From Heterohyrax brucei (lineage: Eukaryota > Chordata > Mammalia > Hyracoidea > Procaviidae), in contig CM053140.1 in assembly GCA_028571685.1 (NCBI GenBank), positions 28,749,501-28,813,500 on the forward strand: a stretch of 64,000 bases of DNA, read 5' to 3'. Below are positions 44,160 through 55,800 of the stretch, piece by piece. The stretch's first letter is position 1. Each line of letters begins with the position of its first letter. The translations under genes were made by a program, and so were the position numbers. The notes beneath the pieces were generated by a model that did no database searches, was not told the origin of the DNA, and saw nothing but the letters and a program-made list of their open reading frames with translations.

Positions 44160-44690
44160 GGCCCGACTGCGGCCCTAGGAGGGACAGATGAAGGATAGAC
44201 GGTAGGCATAGAGTGGGGCTTCCTGCAACTGCCCTTTCCCAACTCCCCCACGGCAGTCCTAGGTAGGAGGAAGGGAGGTTTGGCTCGGGAAAGAACTTCC
44301 CGCTAGCTTCCTAGGAAACTCCAGCCAGAGGAATGAAGGGTAGACTCAGGGTGGGACTTGCAGGTTACTCAGGGTGGCTGAAAACCGATGGAATCGAAGT
44401 TAGACTCGACAGAGGACTTCCAGCCAGTCTAAAAACGTGCCTAAAATGCGAAAATTTGGGCAACTTGAGGCCAGACAAGCCAGGCTAGGTACAAGGACTT
44501 CCCGCATGCAGTTTAGGGTCGCACGTGGAGGGATGGAGGGTAGACTCAGAGAAGGACTCCCTTCTGGCCAAATGGGTAAAGGTGGAATGCAGCCCAGCCT
44601 GAGGGCGGTGGCACAGCAGGACACGCAGGGGGGGGACCTTGAGAGGTTGCTCGCGTGGCCAAAGTGACCCTGAGCCAGGAGGAGGGGTCT
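44160..44690 (+). repeat. Diverged tandem repeats upstream of CILP2
   Basis: About five units of roughly 100 bp. Each has a piece like GGACTTCC.GC, then GCCAG..T, then GATGGAGGGTAGACTCAG (for example 44337-44352, 44399-44424, 44500-44560 and 44533-44595). Similarity is moderate, so the repeat is old. A related unit is in CILP2 intron 1 (45430-45560). Confidence 0.5.
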
Positions 44691-44817
44691 AGATGGGGCG
44701 GGGCCTGCGGTCGCGTTCCGCCCCCCACCCTCGGCTGGTAGCCGCCTCCAGACTCGTGGGAGACCGGCCCGTGCAAGCCGCGGAGCCCGGATCCTCCTTC
44801 AGACGCTCGGACCAGCC
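44691..44817 (+). promoter_or_regulatory. CILP2 promoter and 5' UTR region
   Basis: A GC box GGGGCGGGGCC lies at 44695-44705, 113 bp before the start codon, in a GC-rich stretch. The start site of transcription is not known. Confidence 0.5.
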
Positions 44818-44881
44818 ATGGCATCACTGCCGCCACTGCTCTGCCTCTGCTTCGCTGCCACGCACCTGGCGTGGGCCCGAG
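44818..44881 (+). CDS. CILP2: CILP2 exon 1, signal peptide
   Basis: MASLPPLLCLCFAATHLAWA then R and one base of a split Asp. It is a typical secretory signal with probable cleavage near residue 20. The donor is GTGAGG. Confidence 0.93.
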
Positions 44882-47800
44882 GTGAGGCGCCCCCAGCTCC
44901 CCGCCCTTCCAGACGCCGAATGCCTGGCTGCCCGCCGTGAGTGCCCCCCTGCTGGGAGCGAGGACCGAGAGGTCCACGCGCTTCCCCGTGGCAGGGGGTC
45001 CTTGGAGCTGCGGCACTGTCTCCGGTAGGGAGGGGCTTTGTCCTTTCTCATCCCACTTCGAAGAGATTGCAGGGGCAGGAGAGTGCGTATGGACACTGGG
45101 CCCCTCCTGATTCCTGGGGCACCTCAACCACAGTATTTAAGCCTTGAGTCCACCAGGCCCCAGGTCTGAGACCGAAGGAATCAGAGCTGCCCCTCTGCAC
45201 AATTAAGAATTCCCCAAAACCCCAACCCACCCCCTCACCCCCCTTACCCCCCACCGCCTGGAGAAGAAATTCCTGTTTCTGGAGAGCTCAGTGGGACTAA
45301 GGACAGTCCACTTCTTAAATGTGGACACTGAGGCTCTGAGGGGGAAGGAATTTGTCTAAGGTCACCATATCACAGCCTCTGCCCAGGCCATCGTGGGCAG
45401 CCTGAGGCCTGAGAGGCCTGGTTAGATTTCAGGAAGGACTTTCCGGAGGCAGCTTGGGCCTCAAGTGGAAAGACGGTGAGTGTGGAGGCTGGACTCCAGA
45501 GGGACTTCCCACTGGCCAAATGGATGAAGGACACACGCAGTACATACTGGGGGTGGAGACACAGCCAGAGAGAACTTACAGAGGTCAGACCACCCGGGGA
45601 GAGATTAGGGCCTCTGGGAGTCTGGTGAGACAGGGTGCAGGTCAGGTTCAGGGGTTGGTCAGAGGGAGTGAATGGGCTGGGAAGGCCTGGGAGGGGTTAT
45701 GGCAAGGTTTCCTGGGAGAGTGCAGCAGTCGCCAGGGGTCAGCCAGTGGGTTGCAGCCTCTAAAGCCTGTTTTCTGTGCTGTAACCTGGGAATGATGAAG
45801 GCAGCGCCCTGAATGAGGGGTGCCTCCTTCCCTCCTGCTGCTCACCCCCTGCAGATGCCTTCCCTGCTGAAGGCACCACAGGTACCGCGCTGGGGCTCCA
45901 AAGACAGTCACCACCCTCTGGCCAGCCCTCACTAGCCCTGGATGACTGGGAAGGTGAGTCAGCTAGGATCCTAGTCCCACTCTGCTGCATGAGCTGGGGG
46001 GTGAGTAGGTTATCCGAGGAGGGGACACACAGTGGTGAAGGCCCTGGGCTATTCGTGACCCCTGAAGGTGGCAAACCCTGGAATTGGTGCCCCTGTCTAA
46101 GGAAGGCTCTTTGTCAAGGAGGAAAAGGGGTGTGTGTGAAGGAGGGGTGGGCAAGGGTGACAAATTGCCCAGGTGGTGCTGGGATGTGAATGCCTTGGAA
46201 CCAGGGTCTCTCGTCTACTGACTGCTCTTGAGGAAGTGGGGTGAGCCCCCCTGGAGGGGTGATGCAAGCAGAAGCTAGGACTGATCTGGAGGCGGCTAGC
46301 CCCTCCCACCCCGAAGGTCCTCGTCTCCATGAAATGGGAGCTATCTGGGTGGGTGCAGCTGGGCAGTGACAAAGGTTCAATGTCATTGGAGAGCCACCAG
46401 ACAGGGGAGACCAAAGCCAGGGCTGGTCTCTGCCTGGCCTCCCCTGCTGCGTTTATAGCTCCTTACACCCAAGAGACTCTACTGAGGGTGGGAAGCAGAC
46501 TGAGTCGGGGCTGGTAGCAGGAGATCCCAGCTGACCAGAACTGATGCTGTGGAAGGCCCTTACAGCTCTTTCTGCCCCGAGGGCTCTGGATTCTGGGCGG
46601 GATCGATCGTGGGCGGGCTACTCTAGCTGGTGCTAAGGGTGAGGGATAAGACAGCAGGTGAGGACCTGTCACACAGATGGGGACTGCCGGGCTGCGTGCT
46701 GTCCGAAACGGGGGCGGTGATGGGAACCGGCAGGCCCAACCCGAGTCCCAGCGCTTGCGCTGCCCGCAGAGGCGAGCGAATGGACGTCTTGGTTCAACGT
46801 GGACCACCCGGGCGGCGACGGCGACTTCGAGAGCCTGGCGGCTATTCGCTTCTACTACGGGCCGGCGCGCGTGTGCCTGCAGCCCCTGGCGCTGGAGGCG
46901 CGCACCACAGACTGGGCCCTACCAGCCACGATCGGCGAGCGCGTGCACTTGAACCCCACGCGCGGTTTCTGGTGCCTCAATCGGGAACAACCACGCGGCC
47001 GCCGCTGCTCCAACTACCACGTGCGCTTCCGCTGCCCGTTAGGTGAGGGAGGGGCCGGGTGGGCGTGGTGGAGAGGGCAGGACCTGACACGGAACTCGGG
47101 AGGATGGGGAGAGAGAGAGCAGGAGTGGGACCCGGGCTACAGAGGGTGGAAGCGTCGGCCGGGCGTCTTGTGCGCAGCTAGGAGAGCGGCTCCTCTGTTT
47201 CTGCAACGGCCTGTGCTTGTGTTTGTGAAGCCACATATGTACCGGGCGCATGAAGTACACCAACCTCTGGGAGCTGGTCTGGTGTCCAGGTGGGCAGGTC
47301 ACTACCTACAGCGCACTTTCGACAGGTGTGTCTGGAGGCTCAGGGGAGCACCGGTAGGGGCGGGGCGCAGGTTCAGTTTCTTCCTCGTCCCGGGTTCCAG
47401 GAACAGCAGTCCTTGGCGGACAATCGCATGACTTAACTCTCCTCCCTCCCCGCAGAGGTTGCGTGGGGCGCTTGGGGACCGTGGGGTGCTTGCTCGGGGA
47501 GCTGTGGGCCAGGCCGTCGCTCACGCCGCCGCAGCTGCCCAGTTGAGGACAAGTGTTCCGGGCGTCCGCAGGAGGCACAGAAGTGCATACGGCCCCGGTG
47601 CCCAGGTAGTAGAGCTGAGGCCTGGAGTTGGGACTTGGGGACGGGGCTCAGGAAGGGCAGGGTTCGGAGAGAACTTGGTTACAGGACCCAGAGAGTTAAG
47701 GGCGGAGTCTGCATGGGAAGGGTGGGACCTGTTGAGGGAATTATCTGCAAGGGTTGTGGGCGGGGTCTAGAGGAGCGAGGCGACGGGCTTAAGACTTAGA

Positions 47801-50800
47801 GGAGGAGGGGTCCGAAGAGGGCGAGGCTTGGAAGGCTAGAGCGCCGAGGTCGGTGGCATACTGATCCCTCCTTTCCGACCGGGCCCCAGGGGCACTGGGA
47901 ATGTGCTCATCTACGCGGTGGATGCTAACCTTTCCATAGAAAAGGTGTGTGCGGGAACCGGCAGATCCCAGGGCACACTTCCCCGTGTGCACCGCTAGGC
48001 ACACGGTGGCGGAGTAGAGGTTGCACCGACACATACACAGGAGCTGGGTCCACACTCCTTGGGGTGCATGCGCTCGTGGCGTCCACAGCCCCGCCTGGCC
48101 TCACACCCATGCAGACACACGCTCACACCCTGGCAGGCACCAGGCTGGCCGGGAGGCAACTGGAAATTCCACCAGGCCTGTGCTCCGTAAACATGGTCTG
48201 GCGGCCCTGGGCCGGTGGTGCCGTGGTGGGGTGGGGGAGCCCTGCAGCCAATGGGGCGGTGGGGTCCCCACCCTACCCCCGCCTGGCTCTGCCCTCTCCG
48301 CGCCTCTCTCCTGAAGTTTCCAGTGGAATTTTCCATTTTATGGAGAAACCGCGCGATTGGAAGAGGGGAGAGAAGTTCTGAGCCCAAGACCTGGCCCCTA
48401 ACTGGGCCCCCAACCCCTGCCTGGAAGGTTTCTCTTGGGATGGAGGGGAATCCTCTACCCTTCTAGGTCCTTCCTCTCTCATGTCCCTTCTGGACCCCAG
48501 GCCTTTTCCCTGACCCACCCCCGACCACTCAGCTTGTTTTCCACTTACAGTAGGGCTCACTGTCGGGGTGGAAAAGAGAAGTCTGGGCATGAGGGACGGA
48601 GGGGACAAGGTCTCTCCAGGGCCCCTCTGCCCTGCTGCTCTCTGTGTCCCGCAGTATGTAATGCTGACACCTGTGGATGCCCCAACCATGTTCTCCTGGG
48701 CACGGTGGTCACCACGTCTGGGCGACCACTACAAGGAGCAAGGGTCTTCCTGCGAGGCCAGTCAGGCATGGTGGCTACCAGTGATGCTCATGGAACCTTC
48801 CGGATACCTGGCATCTGTGCCAGCAGCCAGGCCAACATCAGTGCCCAAGTGGATGGCTTCTCTGCAGGCATGGCCCAGGCCCAGGCCAACAGCTCCATTT
48901 CAGCTCTTGTTACTGTTGTCCTCGAGAAACTGGGTAAGCACTGGGGAGTAAGGGACATGAGGGTGCTAAGGGACGGGGAGGCGATTTGAGGTGACACAGA
49001 GCACTGGGGGTGCAGGTGCAGAGTGAGGTCCCTGGAGTGGTCAGACATCCAGTTACCAGTCATGTCACACTGTTACCCAGGAAGATGGGAGAGGGATGGA
49101 GTCAGGGGAAGGGATTCTGGGGGAGAACAGGAGGGGCCGGGCCCTGACCTTTGCACCCTTCCCCTCAGAGAAGCCATATCTGATGAAGCACCCTGAGTCC
49201 CGAGTGCGAGAGGCAGGCCAGAATGTGACCTTCTGCTGCAAAGCTGCGGGCACCCCCACACCCAAGAAATACTCCTGGTGAGGCCTGTCACACTACCCAA
49301 GGCCCCAGGGTAGGCTTGGACATCTCAAGACACTTGGTCCTCAGAGATCTTCCAGGAGTGGCCACAGCTGTGGTTCCCCATCTGGAAAGTAGGAGGCTTT
49401 GTCAGGTGGGCCAAGCCCCCTTTGTGGGTGAGGACACTGACCTTGCTCCTGCTCACCCAGTGGCCCTGGGGAGCCCTCTCTAAATCGCTCTGGCCTGCCC
49501 GGTAGGGATGGATACATCTCTCCACTGCAATGAGGCCCCATCTGTTCCCACCTGCTACCCAGGTTCCACAACGGGACCCTGTTAGACAGGAGAGAGCTCG
49601 GGTATGGGGCCCAACTGCAGCTTCGGGGACTGCACCCCAACCAGGCTGGCACCTATCACTGCAAGGCCTGGAATGATGCAGGCACCATCCGCTCAGCTAC
49701 TGCCTGGCTCACGGTGCTGGGTGAGTACTCCAGCCCCTAGGCTGAGCCCTGGGCTCCCCGATAACCCATCCTAGGCCCTTCTGAGCCCTAACCCTGGCCC
49801 TAGTCCTTACTTGGGTGATGTTCTAATCCTGGGTTGACTCTGAACAGAGTTGAACCCCTTTTACCTAGACAGTCCTCATGGTCATTTTCTCGCCCCTAGC
49901 CCCAGGCCAGCCAGCCTGTGACCCCCAGCCCTTGGAACACCTGATCAAGCTCCCAGATGATTGCAGTCAGCCAGATGGCAGCCCTGCCTATCTGGATGTG
50001 GGCCGCTGCCCTGATGTGCGCTGCCCTGGCCCCATGGCCTCTGGTCCCCGGTGTGGGGACTCCAGCACCCGCTGCTGCTCTGTGCGGCGCCTGCAGAACC
50101 AGACAGTTCAGTGTTCCGGCTATGCCCTTCCGGTAAAGGTAGTGGCTGAGTGTGGCTGCCAGAAGTGCCTACCTCCACGAGCCCTGATCCGAGGCCGTGT
50201 GGTGGCTGCTGACTCAGGGGAGCCCCTGAGCTTTGCCCGTATCCTGCGGGGCCGGGAGCCCATCGGCTTCACTTCCTACCAGGGTGATTTCACTATTGAG
50301 GCGCCACCATCCCTGGAGCGCCTGGTGCTGACCTTTCTGGATCCCAGTGGTGAGTTTGTGGACGCCATTAGGGTTCTGCCCTTTGACCCGTGGGGCACTG
50401 GTGTGTACCATGAGGTCAAGGCCATGAGGAAGCAAGACCCGGTCATCTTGGATGCCACTCAGAGTAACAGGATCCCACTTGGTGAGCTGAGAGACGAGGC
50501 CCCTATGGGTGAGCTTGTCCTGCCTCCAGGGGCATTCCGCTTTGCTGATGGCCGGCCCTACACGGGTGCAGTGGAGGCCCGGGTGACTTTTGTGGACCCC
50601 CGAGACCTGGCCTCTGCGGCTGCTGCCCCCAGTGACCTGCGCTTCCTGGACCGTGATGGGGAACTGGTGCCACTGCGCACATACGGCATGTTCTCCGTCG
50701 ACCTCCGTGCCGCCAACTCTGGGGAGCAGCTGCAGGCTGGGCCCGTGGCTGTGCGCGTGGCTGCTGGACAGATCCATATGGCTGGCCACACGGAGGCACT

Positions 50801-52229
50801 CAAGCTGTGGTCGCTGGATCCCAGCACCGGCCTGTGGGAGGAAGAGAGCCGCTTCCAGCGCGAGGCGCCGGCTGGCCCTCGGGTACGCCGGGAGGAGCGG
50901 GTCTTCCTGGTGGGGAATGTGGAGGTTCGTGAGAGGCGCCTGTTCAACCTGGATGTGCCTGAGCGCCGCCGCTGCTTTGTGAAGGTACGTGTCTACGCCA
51001 ATGACAAGTTCACACCTAGCGAGCAGGTGGAGGGCGCCGTTGTCACGCTGGTCAACCTGGAACCTGCACCTGGCTTCTCAGCCAACCCCCGTGCCTGGGG
51101 CCGCTTTGACAGCGCCGTCACGGGTCCCAATGGCGCCTGCCTCCCCGCCTTCTGCGATGAAGACCGGCCTGACGCCTACACGGCCCTGGTCACGGCCACC
51201 CTCGGGGGTGAGGAGCTGGAGCCGGCGCCCTCCAGGCCCCGCCCCCTTCCAGCCACCGTCGGCGTCAGCCAACCCTACCTGGACCGGCTGGGCTACAGGC
51301 GCACGGACCACGAGGACCCTGCTCTGAAGAGAAACGGCTTCCGTATCAACCTGGCCAAGCCCAGGCCCAGTAATGCCGCCGAGGCCCGAGGGCCGGTGTA
51401 CCCTTGGCGCAGCCTGCGCGAGTGCCAGCAGGCCCCTGTGAATGACAGTCACTTCCGCTTCGCACGTGTGGAGGCCGACAGGTACGAGTATAATGTGGTG
51501 CCCTTCCGCGAGGGTGCTCCTGCTTCCTGGACCAGCGACTTCCTGGCCTGGTGGCCCAACCCACAGGAGTTCCGGGCCTGCTTTCTCAAGGTGCGCATCC
51601 AGGGCCCCCAGGAGTACATGGTGCGTGCCCGCAGTGCCGGGGGCAGCCACCCACTCACGCAGGGCCAGCTCTATGGGCTGCGGGATGCCCGCAGTGTCCG
51701 AGACCCCCGGCAGTCCAGCACATCTGCCGCCTGCGTGGAGTTCAAGTGTAGTGGAATGCTGTTTGACCAGCAGCAGGTGGACAGGACGCTGGTCACCATC
51801 ACACCACAGGGCAGCTGCCGCCGCACGGCCATCAACACACTGCTGCGGGACTACCTGGCCAGGCACCCCCCAGCTGCACCAACCGATGACCCTACTGCCT
51901 TCTCTATGCTGGGCCCACTGGACCCCCTGGGTCACAACTACGGAGTCTATACTGTCACTGACCAGAGCCCAAGGCTGGCCAAGGAGATTGCCATCGGCCG
52001 CTGCTTCGATGGCTCGTCTGATGGCTTCTCAAGGGAGATGAAGGCCGATGCTGGCACTGCTGTCACTTTCCAGTGCCGAGAGCCACCTGCTGGCCGGCCC
52101 AGCCTCTTCCAGCGGTTGCTGGAGTCTCCAGCAGCGGCGCTGGGTGACATCCGCCGGGAGATGGGTGAGGTGGCCCGAGCCCGCGCCACTGGCCCCCTTC
52201 GCACCCGTCGGGGAAGAGCCCGGCAGTGA
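44818..52229 (+). CDS. CILP2: CILP2, cartilage intermediate layer protein 2
   Basis: Secreted extracellular matrix glycoprotein of cartilage and other connective tissue. The coding exons are 44818-44881, 45855-45953, 46770-47042, 47456-47605, 48655-48933, 49169-49277, 49563-49720 and 49900-52229: 3462 nt, 1153 residues, against 1156 in human as I recall. All junctions are GT-AG and in phase. In order it shows a signal peptide (about 1-20, PPLLCLCFAATHLAWA), a WxxW domain (EWTSWF, 58-63), a thrombospondin type 1 repeat (WGAWGPWGACSGSCGPG, from 149), a carboxypeptidase-regulatory-like segment (about 200-288), an Ig-like domain (Cys311/312 to Cys358), and the long CILP C-terminal region ending RGRARQ. 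RERR at 721-724 lies where CILP1 is cleaved in two. It is not CILP1, because the locus and the C-terminal sequence match CILP2. Confidence 0.97.
45855..45953 (+). CDS. CILP2: CILP2 exon 2, N-terminal linker
   Basis: It encodes AFPAEGTTGTALGLQRQSPP to LALDDWE. The acceptor is CTGCAG and the donor GTGAGT. The segment is poorly conserved in the family; the frame is fixed by its neighbours. Confidence 0.88.
46770..47042 (+). CDS. CILP2: CILP2 exon 3, WxxW domain
   Basis: It encodes EASEWTSWFNVDHPGGDGDF to NYHVRFRCPL. This is the WxxW domain also found in mucins. The acceptor is CCGCAG and the donor GTGAGG. Confidence 0.95.
47456..47605 (+). CDS. CILP2: CILP2 exon 4, thrombospondin type 1 repeat
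   Basis: It encodes EVAWGAWGPWGACSGSCGPG to CIRPRCP, with the WxxWxxW and CSGSCG signature and six Cys. The acceptor is CCGCAG and the donor GTAGTA. Confidence 0.95.
48655..48933 (+). CDS. CILP2: CILP2 exon 5, carboxypeptidase-regulatory-like domain
   Basis: It encodes VCNADTCGCPNHVLLGTVVT to VVLEKL, with the SDAHGTFRIPG strand-turn typical of these beta-sandwich domains. The acceptor is CCGCAG and the donor GTAAGC. Confidence 0.94.
49169..49277 (+). CDS. CILP2: CILP2 exon 6, first part of the Ig domain
   Basis: It encodes EKPYLMKHPESRVREAGQNV to KKYS and two bases of Trp. Adjacent Cys311 and Cys312 supply the first Ig cysteine. The acceptor is CCTCAG and the donor GTGAGG. Confidence 0.94.
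49563..49720 (+). CDS. CILP2: CILP2 exon 7, second part of the Ig domain
   Basis: It encodes FHNGTLLDRRELGYGAQLQL to WLTVL. NQAGTYHCKA has the second Ig cysteine (358), and an NGT glycosylation site is present. The acceptor is ACCCAG and the donor GTGAGT. Confidence 0.94.
49900..52229 (+). CDS. CILP2: CILP2 exon 8, C-terminal two thirds
   Basis: One 2330-bp exon encodes 775 residues from APGQPACDPQPLEHLIKLPD to TRRGRARQ-TGA. It contains the CGCQKCLPPR cysteine cluster, a second carboxypeptidase-regulatory-like segment (RGRVVAADSGEPLSFARILR), RERR at 721-724, and the CILP-specific C-terminal region. Large antisense reading frames over it are codon-bias shadows. Confidence 0.96.
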
Positions 52230-52815
52230 CCAGTGCCCGTGGCTTGCCACTGCCTCTCCTGACTCCTCCTTCCCCAGGAAGTCCCTCCTTTCTCCTAAAG
52301 CTCCCTACCCCAGGTTTCTGTCCAGGTCTTTTCCCCTCCACTCTCCTTTGCCCAGAATTCAGAGCCAGCCAATCAAGTAAAGAACTCAGGCATATCCATG
52401 GCCACCACAACGGGTGGAGAGGACTAGGCAGTGAGATTGGAGCTTGCCCTGACTGTGGACCCCAAACCCCACAGCCTTCTAAAAGGGGTTGCTGCAGGCT
52501 AACACCTCCTATTTAGATGTTGATTTTGACCTGATATCAGATGTTCTGCCTCTGTTGTTCAAGGAAGGCCTTATGACTTCCCATCTGGGCAAGAACCCCT
52601 CCTGCCTGCTCTTGAGCTCAGTGATGTATTGGGACTTTACTGGGGCTCCTGCCCGAAGCTCTGATCTTGGGGTTATTTATTGAGACAACCTTGTGGGGCT
52701 GGTCTCAGTGTGAGTGGAGGTCCAGGGCTGGAGCTGGGAGTGCTGGGACAGGAGGCACAGTCCCCATGCAGTTGGTGCTTGGAGCCTCCAGGCTGGGGCA
52801 GGTGCTCAGTGCTCA

Positions 52816-52821
52816 ATTAAA
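52816..52821 (+). terminator. ATTAAA polyadenylation signal of CILP2
   Basis: Common variant hexamer 587 bp after the stop, followed by a T-rich stretch. There is no AATAAA nearby. Confidence 0.65.
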
Positions 52822-52829
52822 ATTGCTTC

Positions 52830-55800
52830 ATTTTCAGCCTGGTGTCTGGGACTCTGGGGTTGCCAAGCACAGACACACATTCACATGCAGAAACACACTT
52901 GAGACACACAAACACACACTTGCAGGTGGTTCAGTGCCCCCTATGGCATATGTGTGTCCAGGCCATGGATGTGCAGACAGCCATGAGCTGTCAGGCCTGT
53001 TCAGCTCTGACTGCTGACTGTGATAGTGGGCGCTGCCCTGGCCTGGGCTTCTGTGGGCAGCGGCTGCTGTCTGGTTGTGCTCTGGATGGGACAAGGGGGG
53101 CCCTGGCAGGGGTGCACCTGGGCCATGCTGGGCAGATGCAGTTGCAGCCACCCTACCCTGAGCCCCACCTGCTGAGCCTAGCCATACCTCAGCCACATGA
53201 GACCACTCCAGGACCTGTAACCTGGGGCAGGAAGGCCACTGTCACCACCCACCACTCTATGCCCCATGTGGTGGCACTGTTCTGATTGCATCTCCATTTT
53301 GCAGACAGAGAAACTAAAGCCCAGGCAGGACAGGCTGGGGCTGTCTTTGGCCTTCTCTTGCTATCTAGCCTCGCCAGGGTGTAGCTGGGGTGCTTGTGTC
53401 CTGGAAGAGTCACAGTGGCTTTGAGCCCCACCGAGTGTACAAGGGAGCCTCTGGGACCTAGAGTGGAGTAGAAACTGGTGGGGGGCCACCAGGGAGGCCT
53501 GGGTGGGAGGGGATCCCACCGGAGAGGGGGATCTATACAGGGGATCTATACAGAGCCACCCAGCTTTCAACACATCCAGCAGCCAACCCTCTTACCACCT
53601 GTCTGACCCCTGTCCTCCATCTGTCCATCCAGAACTTAAAAGTGTCTGCCAGCACCAAGATCCCCAAGAGCACGTGGCCTTAGGGACAGATAGACTTACA
53701 CGCAGACTCCAGCAGTCTTGTGGGGCCAGTGCTCCACTGACCCTTCTGGACCTGCTTCTCTTCCATCCGGCCAGATCTGTGTCTCAGGCCTTGACACCCC
53801 CAAACCTTCCCTAGCCCCTCTTTGTTCAGACATTCGCCCTCCCAGGAATACCATTTCTTCTGCCAGGGACCTGGGGTGGGGGTGGGGAGAAGCTTGCAAG
53901 TCCAAGGGTTTCTGAAGGTGGGCCCCTGGGCTCTTCAGGGCCAAGTTTTGGGAAGGTTGCAGCACCCCAGCTATGCCTTGGTGAGACTGTGGCAGCTAGA
54001 GAGAGTCTGAGCATTTATCTAGAATTTACCATGCACCACCCAATAACCCACAGCCCAGCCTCAGAGGCTCAGAAAGGTAGCCCCCATGCTCATGGCAACA
54101 TGGGCAGGGCCTGTCTATACCCAGAGCCCTGCTCAGCACTGGCTGGTGGTCCCTGGAGAGAGCAGAGAGGGGGGCAGGGCCTGGCTGGCTGGGGTTCTCT
54201 TGCTAAGGGTGATGAAGTGTCAGGCTCCAGGGCCAAATACTTTTCATTGAAAAAAGTGTTGGGGCTGTGGCTGCTGCCAGGTGGCAGCTGCCAACTTTGA
54301 GAAGAGTGGTAGTCCCAGCCCTGTGCTCCCTTCCCTGCAGGTAGGAGCCTTCCTGAAGCCCCCTCCTTTTCCATGGCTGGGCCAGGTGAGCAGGACCCCA
54401 CAAAGGAAGCTGGCCCAGGAGGGCTTTCAAGTGGAGGTGCAGCCCAAGCAAGTCTTGGCCAGGGTCCTAATTGCCTACTTGGCCTATAGCGCCACCCCCT
54501 GCCCTAACTGCTGGCTACTCTCCAAGATGGCAGCAATTGGCCCTAATTTCCAGAAGAGGAAACTGAGGCTCCAGGAGAAAGATGCCATCACCCTGAGCCA
54601 GCAGACTGTGGCCTGTTTGCCTGCCTTCTCTGTCCCTCATTGCTGCCAGGACCTCCCCGCCTCCATCCCCTTTCCTGGAACAAGGGCCCATCTGCCTCCT
54701 GGTAAATCCATTCCCCCCAAAAGGGACTGCCAGCCCTTACCCCTTGATGTGGGGAAGAGTTGGGGGGTATATGGCCCCCCAGAGACCCTGAATCCAGCTG
54801 CCCTAGGATCAGCCCAGGGCACAGGAGGCCTTTTTGTCTGCCTGTGGTAATTTAGACTTGGATAATTTTAGAACCAGGGGTTCTTAAAATTCCTAGCACA
54901 AGGGGAGAAAAATCTTGGAACAGTAAAATGCTTAGAACAAGACAGTCTTAAAACCACAGAAGCTACGAAAGGGATGATAAAATGAAGCACATATTGAGTG
55001 CTGACTAAACGTGAGCCACATCCAAAGGCCTGATTTACTCTTAGCATATTTTAATGTGTATTTGTTGTCTTGAGACCTCAATATACACTTCTAGGGAGAA
55101 TCTGCTTCACCATTTCACAGCTCAAGTGACTTGTCCAGGCTCGTACAGCAAATGGGGGAAGCACGGAGTTGGGTGTAGGGCGCATAGGCTCTGGGTATTG
55201 ATCGATGTATAGGAGTTTACCAGGTGGGCCATGCAGGATAGAGTTCCAAGCAGCAGGAAAGGCCTAGGAAAGCAGGAAGAATAGCAGCAGGGAGATACAA
55301 AGAGAGATAAGCAGACCCTTGAATGCTGAGTGAAAAGCCCAAGTTCTCTCTGGAGGACAATAGTAACCCACAGAAGGTATGGGAGCAGGGGGAGTTTGCA
55401 CAGTTTCTCACTATAAAGAGGCCCCCTGGAGCTGTGTGGGGTTCAGCTCGTTAGGAAATGTTTCCTTTCTAGAACTGGGATCTGCCCCTTTCTACGTGGC
55501 AGCTCTGTGGGGTCCAAATCCTGTGGCCCAGACCCCACCCCCCAGCTCCTGTCTTGGTTGAACATTCCTGGCTCCTCCATCAGGGCCTCGTGGACCTGGC
55601 GTGGCCACCCACCACTTCCATGGTCCCGTCTGTCTCTCTCATCAGCCTTCCGGGTTAGGTATGACCCAGTCTCAGACCCCAAAGCCTAGAGCCAGCCTGG
55701 CGGTGAGACCTGGCTTCAGTTGGGGCAGGGGCTGGAATGTGAGCTTTCATGATGGAAACAAAGGCGGGGTGCCAGCAGGGAAAGAGCATCCCAGGTGAAG

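Noticed and set aside
51078-51935. 285-codon antisense open frame over CILP2
   Set aside because: It is a shadow of the GC-rich CILP2 coding exon; no start context, no family resemblance.
53528-53553. 13-bp tandem duplication (GGGATCTATACAG twice)
   Set aside because: Trivial slippage duplication with no wider structure.
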